From Nitrospirota bacterium (GTDB lineage Bacteria; Nitrospirota; Thermodesulfovibrionia; Thermodesulfovibrionales; JdFR-88), in NCBI GenBank assembly GCA_021812785.1, contig JAKAMR010000058.1, positions 1 to 18,678 on the forward strand: a DNA stretch of 18,678 bases. The letters are read 5' to 3'. Position numbers and translations under genes: made by a program. This document shows positions 15,911-18,678 of the stretch, piece by piece. The stretch's first letter is position 1, and each line of letters opens with the position of its first letter. Below the pieces are notes generated by a model that did no database searches, had not been told where the DNA came from, and saw nothing but the letters and a program-made list of their open reading frames with translations.

Positions 15911-17016
15911 AACTTCTTGCCGTAATGGACCATCTGGGTGGCGGAGGGGCCGAAAAACAGTTTCTGGAGCTAGTAAAAAGGCTGGATAAAAGCATTTTCG
16001 ATATAGAAGTCTTTCTTACGGAAGGCGCTGGCAAACGGATGGAAGAAGCTCTCCAGTGCGGGCTGAAGATTACATGCACAACCGCCAAAAGAAACACGTT
16101 GAAGGCGCTGCCTGCCCTGATCAACAGCATGCGGAAATTTGAGCCCGACGTAGTGATGGCCTGGCTTAGCTATTCAATAACCCTGGCGGCGGCCGCTGCC
16201 GCGCTTACCGGGCAGAAGCGCCTGGTCTTTTCAGAAAGAAACTCTATGGAGATGCTTTTCACCGAGGAAGTAAGGTTCGGGGCGATAAAAAAATTTATCT
16301 TTAAAAAGTGCCTCTCCCGCGCCGCCCTGGTAGTTACAAATTCCGGGATAGTGGCCAGGGAGTTTTCGGACCTGGGCTATGCACCCGGAAGCAAACTGAA
16401 AGTAGTGCGAAACGGCATAGACCTGGAAACCCTGGCTCATCTGCCCGCAAAAGAAGCGCTAAGAGAAAAACTGGTCATCCCCGGCGACGGCCTATGCGGA
16501 GTTTACGTTGGCAAACTGGAGCAGCGCAAAGGGCTTGCCTATTTAATGGAAGCCCTTGACGGAATCAACAACCCGTCCAAGCAATTCCGGATCCTGGGAA
16601 TCGGTACGGGCAGCATGGAGGAAACTCTGCGGCGGCACGGAAGAATAGAACTCCTTGGCTACAAGCCCAATTCTATCGAATATATAAAGGCGGCCGATTT
16701 TCTTCTGCTGCCGTCTCTTTACGAAGGACTGCCAAATGTGGTGCTGGAAGCGCTTGCCGTTGGCACGCCTGTTATAGCATCGCGCGTATCAGGCATTCCC
16801 GAGATAATAGAGGACGGGGTGGACGGACTGCTTGTTGGCCCCGCCGATGCCATCGCCCTGCGGGCAGCGATGACCCGTTTTCTTGAAGATGGTGGGTTGA
16901 GAGCAAAATTTGCCGCAAACGGGCTTAAAAAAATCAGGGAATTTGCGATGGACAAGATGGTTTCTTCATTTGCCCAATTGCTGCTGGAAGCGGCCAGCCG
17001 CTCACCACAGCCTTAA
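15898..17016 (+). CDS. Glycosyltransferase family 4 (GT-B)
   Basis: This 372-residue retaining GT-B enzyme has the N-terminal glycine-rich acceptor-domain motif MDHLGGGGAEKQFLELV (10-26), VVRNGID (169-175) ahead of the linker, and the donor domain opening GVYVGKLEQRKGLAYLMEAL. It also has the EX7E motif in YEGLPNVVLEAL (Glu276/Glu284), followed by GTPVIASRVSGIPEIIEDGVDGLLV. It would transfer a sugar to the lipid-linked glycan in the cytoplasm. ATG 15898 lies inside the end of the asparagine synthase gene (13-nt overlap), so translational coupling is likely. Its stop shares the TTAA at 17013-17016 with the convergent aminotransferase stop. It is the last gene of the polysaccharide run. Confidence 0.93.
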   Translation: MQRVKLLAVMDHLGGGGAEKQFLELVKRLDKSIFDIEVFLTEGAGKRMEEALQCGLKITCTTAKRNTLKALPALINSMRKFEPDVVMAWLSYSITLAAAAAALTGQKRLVFSERNSMEMLFTEEVRFGAIKKFIFKKCLSRAALVVTNSGIVAREFSDLGYAPGSKLKVVRNGIDLETLAHLPAKEALREKLVIPGDGLCGVYVGKLEQRKGLAYLMEALDGINNPSKQFRILGIGTGSMEETLRRHGRIELLGYKPNSIEYIKAADFLLLPSLYEGLPNVVLEALAVGTPVIASRVSGIPEIIEDGVDGLLVGPADAIALRAAMTRFLEDGGLRAKFAANGLKKIREFAMDKMVSSFAQLLLEAASRSPQP

Positions 17017-17906
17017 CCGTCCCCGCCCCAGATAGACGGGCCGGACTCCTTGGTCTCTTTCACATAAGCCTGCACTTCTTTGGCGTATTCGGCCATCAGC
17101 GCCTTGGTTACCTCTCCGGGCTTGAAGCGCGTATCGCCAATCTTTCCAACCGGCATTATCTCGATTATGGAGCTTGTTACAAAGGCCTCGCTTGCCTCCA
17201 GAAGCTGGCTGGCGGTGAATTTCCCTTCCGCAAGCTTCATGTGCAGCCGCCCCGCAATAGATATTACAACATCCCTTGTTATGCCTTTAAGGATGCCGCA
17301 CTCGGAAGCCGGCGTGCAGAGCGCCCCGCCATGCACAAAAAAGATATTGCTTGTGGTCCCTTCGGCCACATGCCCTTCCATATTAAGCATGAGGCCCTCG
17401 TCCGCGCCTGCCCTTAACGATTCCGCCTTGGCAAGGATATTATTCAGGAAGTTAAGCGATTTTATCTGCGGGTCCAGCGCCTCCTTGCAGTTTCTTTTTG
17501 TATTGACAATGGCCAGTTTCATCCCCTGCTCTTTAAAGGAAAGCGGGGGCGGTTTCAGCTTGTCGCAGTAGATTACAAGGGTTGGCCTTTTACACAAGGC
17601 CGGATCCAGCCCGATGGGGCCCTCGCCTCTTGTTACGGCAAGCCTCAGGTAGGCGTCCCTGAACCCGTTTGCATCCAGGGTATCATAGATTGCGGACTTA
17701 AGGCCGTCCATGGTTTTTGGCAGGTCCAGCAAAATCATCGCGGCCGAGTGGCTGAGCCTTTTAAGGTGCTCTTCCAGCATGAACACCACGCCGTCGTACA
17801 CCCGCATGGTCTCGTACACACCGTCGCCGTAAAGGAAACCGTGGTCGAATATGGAGACCCTGGCCTCGGCCATCCGCACTAGCCCGTCATTCAGATATGC
17901 CTTCAT
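17013..17906 (-). CDS. Aminotransferase class IV (branched-chain or D-amino-acid aminotransferase-like)
   Basis: The 297-residue protein belongs to the fold-type IV PLP enzymes (IlvE, Dat, PabC). Visible features are ARVSIFDHGFLYGDGVYETM (15-34), the catalytic Lys149 in QIKSLNFLNNILAK, the cofactor-phosphate region VAEGTTSNIFFVHGG and GILKGITRDVV. The YGDGVYETMRV start and the KSLNFLNN site are shared by IlvE and D-alanine aminotransferase, so substrate cannot be decided. Branched-chain aminotransferase is the commonest annotation for this type. ATG 17906 is chosen rather than 17933 because family homology starts with MKAYLNDGLV and an extended -10 ends 6 nt before it. It has no SD, implying a leaderless message. 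Its stop overlaps the GT4 stop, and there is no functional link to the glycan genes. Confidence 0.9.
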   Translation of the reverse strand: MKAYLNDGLVRMAEARVSIFDHGFLYGDGVYETMRVYDGVVFMLEEHLKRLSHSAAMILLDLPKTMDGLKSAIYDTLDANGFRDAYLRLAVTRGEGPIGLDPALCKRPTLVIYCDKLKPPPLSFKEQGMKLAIVNTKRNCKEALDPQIKSLNFLNNILAKAESLRAGADEGLMLNMEGHVAEGTTSNIFFVHGGALCTPASECGILKGITRDVVISIAGRLHMKLAEGKFTASQLLEASEAFVTSSIIEIMPVGKIGDTRFKPGEVTKALMAEYAKEVQAYVKETKESGPSIWGGDG

Positions 17907-17912
17907 GAAAAA

Positions 17913-17921
17913 AGTATAGCA
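17913..17921 (-). promoter_or_regulatory. Extended -10 promoter of the aminotransferase gene
   Basis: On the minus strand TGCTATACT matches the extended -10 TGnTATAAT. It ends 6 nt before ATG 17906, so the transcript should start at or beside the start codon. No good -35 is seen; two 12-nt AT-rich repeats lie just upstream. Confidence 0.5.
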
Positions 17922-17932
17922 TTTCGGCCCCA

Positions 17933-17957
17933 TTGCAATTTAAAGTTGCAATTTAAA
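17933..17957. repeat. Tandem 12-nt direct repeat TTGCAATTTAAA
   Basis: TTGCAATTTAAA occurs at 17933-17944 and again at 17946-17957, one base apart (period 13). The pair lies immediately upstream of the aminotransferase -10 element, where a regulator site or AT-rich promoter-stimulating element could sit. Function unknown. Confidence 0.6.
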
Positions 17958-17965
17958 TTTTTTCT

Positions 17966-17996
17966 GATAACCTATGATTGTGGGGCAGGCGTTATC
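17966..17996. repeat. Short inverted repeat GATAAC/GTTATC in intergenic DNA
   Basis: GATAAC (17966-17971) and GTTATC (17991-17996) are perfect 6-bp inverted repeats 19 nt apart. They lie between the divergent aminotransferase gene and the small ORF at 18029. A TATGAT at 17973-17978 could be a -10 for the plus-strand unit, but no -35 fits. The evidence is weak. Confidence 0.25.
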
Positions 17997-18028
17997 TGCT
18001 CGTACTGAAAAAAAAGGGGGTGAAAGCA

Positions 18029-18097
18029 ATGACTGTGGGGCCTTATCTTCAGTATGCCGGGGCCGTAGAGGTTGCGGCCCCGGCGGCAGCAGCGTAG
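18029..18097 (+). CDS. Possible 22-aa small ORF, Ala-rich
   Basis: An AAAAGGGGGTG purine run ends about 7 nt before ATG 18029, a strong ribosome-binding site. The ORF encodes 22 residues (MTVGPYLQYAGAVEVAAP, then AAAA), eight of them alanine, and ends in TAG. A strong 10-bp hairpin covers most of it. It could be a leader peptide or a true small protein. No family is recognised, and coding is inferred only from the SD and the position ahead of other ORFs. Confidence 0.35.
   Translation: MTVGPYLQYAGAVEVAAPAAAA
18056..18084 (+). promoter_or_regulatory. Strong GC hairpin inside the small ORF leader
   Basis: A perfect 10-bp stem (GCCGGGGCCG at 18056-18065 with CGGCCCCGGC at 18075-18084) closes a 9-nt loop TAGAGGTTG that carries an SD-like AGAGG. 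No U-run follows, so it is not a classical terminator. It may be a leader structure, attenuator or RNA-stability element for the genes downstream. Confidence 0.45.
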
Positions 18098-18112
18098 CTT
18101 GGGGGAAACAGG

Positions 18113-18268
18113 ATGAGCGACAACTCTTGCCAGGCCGCCCTCGCGCCGGGATCCATTAATTACCAATCCGCGGAGGCAAGCCCTTTTTTCCGGGCTGGCA
18201 TTGAGCACGGCCTGCCAAACATTTTTTCCCGGACCGGGGCCGCTGGAGAGAACATCCGCGGTTTGTGA
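18113..18268 (+). CDS. Possible 51-aa small hypothetical protein
   Basis: ATG 18113 follows GGGGGA (18101-18106) at a workable distance. The 51-residue product starts MSDNSCQAALAPGSINYQSA and ends GAAGENIRGL before TGA 18266-18268. It has no membrane segment or known motif, and composition alone does not prove coding. It sits between the 22-aa ORF and the larger partial gene, all in the same direction with short gaps, so the three could form one unit. Confidence 0.35.
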   Translation: MSDNSCQAALAPGSINYQSAEASPFFRAGIEHGLPNIFSRTGAAGENIRGL

Positions 18269-18305
18269 AAAAAGGGACCACCCTTATCCGGAGGCGCACA
18301 TTCAA

Positions 18306-18678
18306 ATGGGAATCCAGCTAAGCGAACTCAGGCAACTGGCGGTTTTGGCCGTGTTGTTTTACGAGTCCAGGGTGCGGTCGGTAGACAGGATGGCCGGGCT
18401 TATCCGGGCCGGCCTTGAAAACCTGACGCTGGCAAGAAACTGCATAAACGAAAACCTTAGGGAATACCTCTGCGCCACCGAATCCATGAGACGCAGGGAC
18501 TTCAATTGCCTCATCAAAAAAGTATTTGCCAGCCAGGACCTAAGGCAGCAGCACATAGGGCTGCTTTTTAAAACGTATCTGGAAAAACAAACGGAGGCGG
18601 CCGCCTTTATTAAAAAGATATTGTCCGGGGAGGAGCCGGGCGGGCCAGCCAAGCTCGAAAAAATCATCCTCCAGGTAC
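18306..18678 (+). CDS. Hypothetical helical protein, 3' partial at the window edge
   Basis: From ATG 18306 the frame is open to the end of the window (124 residues). GGAGG at 18290-18294, 11 nt upstream, is a plausible SD. The product is almost all helix with many charged residues: MGIQLSELRQLAVLAVLFYE, then RMAGLIRAGLENLTLARNCI, HIGLLFKTYLEKQTEAAAFI and KKILSGEE. There are three cysteines, not arranged as a metal motif. No signal peptide or family is recognised. The opposite strand also has an open frame over most of this stretch, but the plus frame has the SD and better composition. Confidence 0.6.
   Translation, partial: MGIQLSELRQLAVLAVLFYESRVRSVDRMAGLIRAGLENLTLARNCINENLREYLCATESMRRRDFNCLIKKVFASQDLRQQHIGLLFKTYLEKQTEAAAFIKKILSGEEPGGPAKLEKIILQV

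Noticed and set aside
17907..17933. Upstream start (17933) of the class IV aminotransferase
   Set aside because: It would translate through the extended -10 element and add nine residues absent from the family start.
18001..18110. Known riboswitch in the leader of the small ORFs
   Set aside because: The hairpin is strong, but I could not match the conserved cores of TPP, glycine, SAM, cobalamin or c-di-GMP riboswitches.
1..18678. tRNA or rRNA genes, CRISPR array, insertion sequence or integrase
   Set aside because: I saw no cloverleaf-like sequence, no regularly spaced repeats, no transposase or integrase reading frame and no terminal inverted repeats. The mosaic structure is better explained by homologous cassette exchange.

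Overview
The window is bacterial chromosomal DNA. Ribosome-binding sites, operons with 1-4 nt gene overlaps, and -10/-35 promoters are all visible. I cannot name the organism. The GC-rich flanks, a surface-polysaccharide locus and an apparent selenocysteine codon suggest an uncultivated Gram-negative-type lineage (for example near Desulfobacterota, Nitrospirota or Nitrospinota), but this is a guess. TGA also ends several ordinary genes here (flippase, radical SAM protein, GT9 enzyme), so the genetic code is standard.

Layout. Positions 1-91 hold the tail of a beta-propeller-like (NHL/Vgb) protein, followed by a GC-rich hairpin. Two small genes of unknown function lie on the minus strand (207-569 and 597-968). 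Divergent from them is a short-form alpha-glucan phosphorylase (1055-2785). It is followed by the most notable gene: a thioredoxin-fold/TPR protein (2836-3438) with an in-frame TGA at codon 33, exactly where the first active-site cysteine belongs. The motif reads U-A-G-C. A perfect 8-bp stem with a GUUU loop sits 24 nt past the TGA, as expected of a bacterial SECIS element. I read this as a selenoprotein that conventional gene callers would truncate or split.

Positions 3463-17016 form a surface-polysaccharide locus. A UDP-glucuronate 4-epimerase (minus strand) is divergent from a long plus-strand run: Wzx-type flippase, GDP-mannose 4,6-dehydratase, radical SAM protein, SAM methyltransferase, GT9 transferase, a recombination scar, second methyltransferase, two GT2 transferases, a glutamine-dependent asparagine synthase-like amidotransferase, and a GT4 transferase. 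Many neighbours overlap by ATGA or TAATG, so one or two long transcripts are likely. The middle (about 7.7-13 kb) is visibly AT-rich compared with the flanks. It carries a truncated second copy of the gmd 5' end fused to what looks like the C-terminal tail of a lost gene. This indicates gene-cassette exchange. Together the enzymes would make UDP-galacturonate and GDP-4-keto-6-deoxymannose, assemble and methylate a glycan, possibly amidate a uronic acid, and flip the product across the membrane. No polymerase or ligase is visible.

An aminotransferase class IV gene (17013-17906, minus) converges on the GT4 gene with overlapping stops. The right end (18029-18678) holds two small ORFs with good ribosome-binding sites, one containing a strong hairpin, and then a helical protein of unknown function cut by the window edge.
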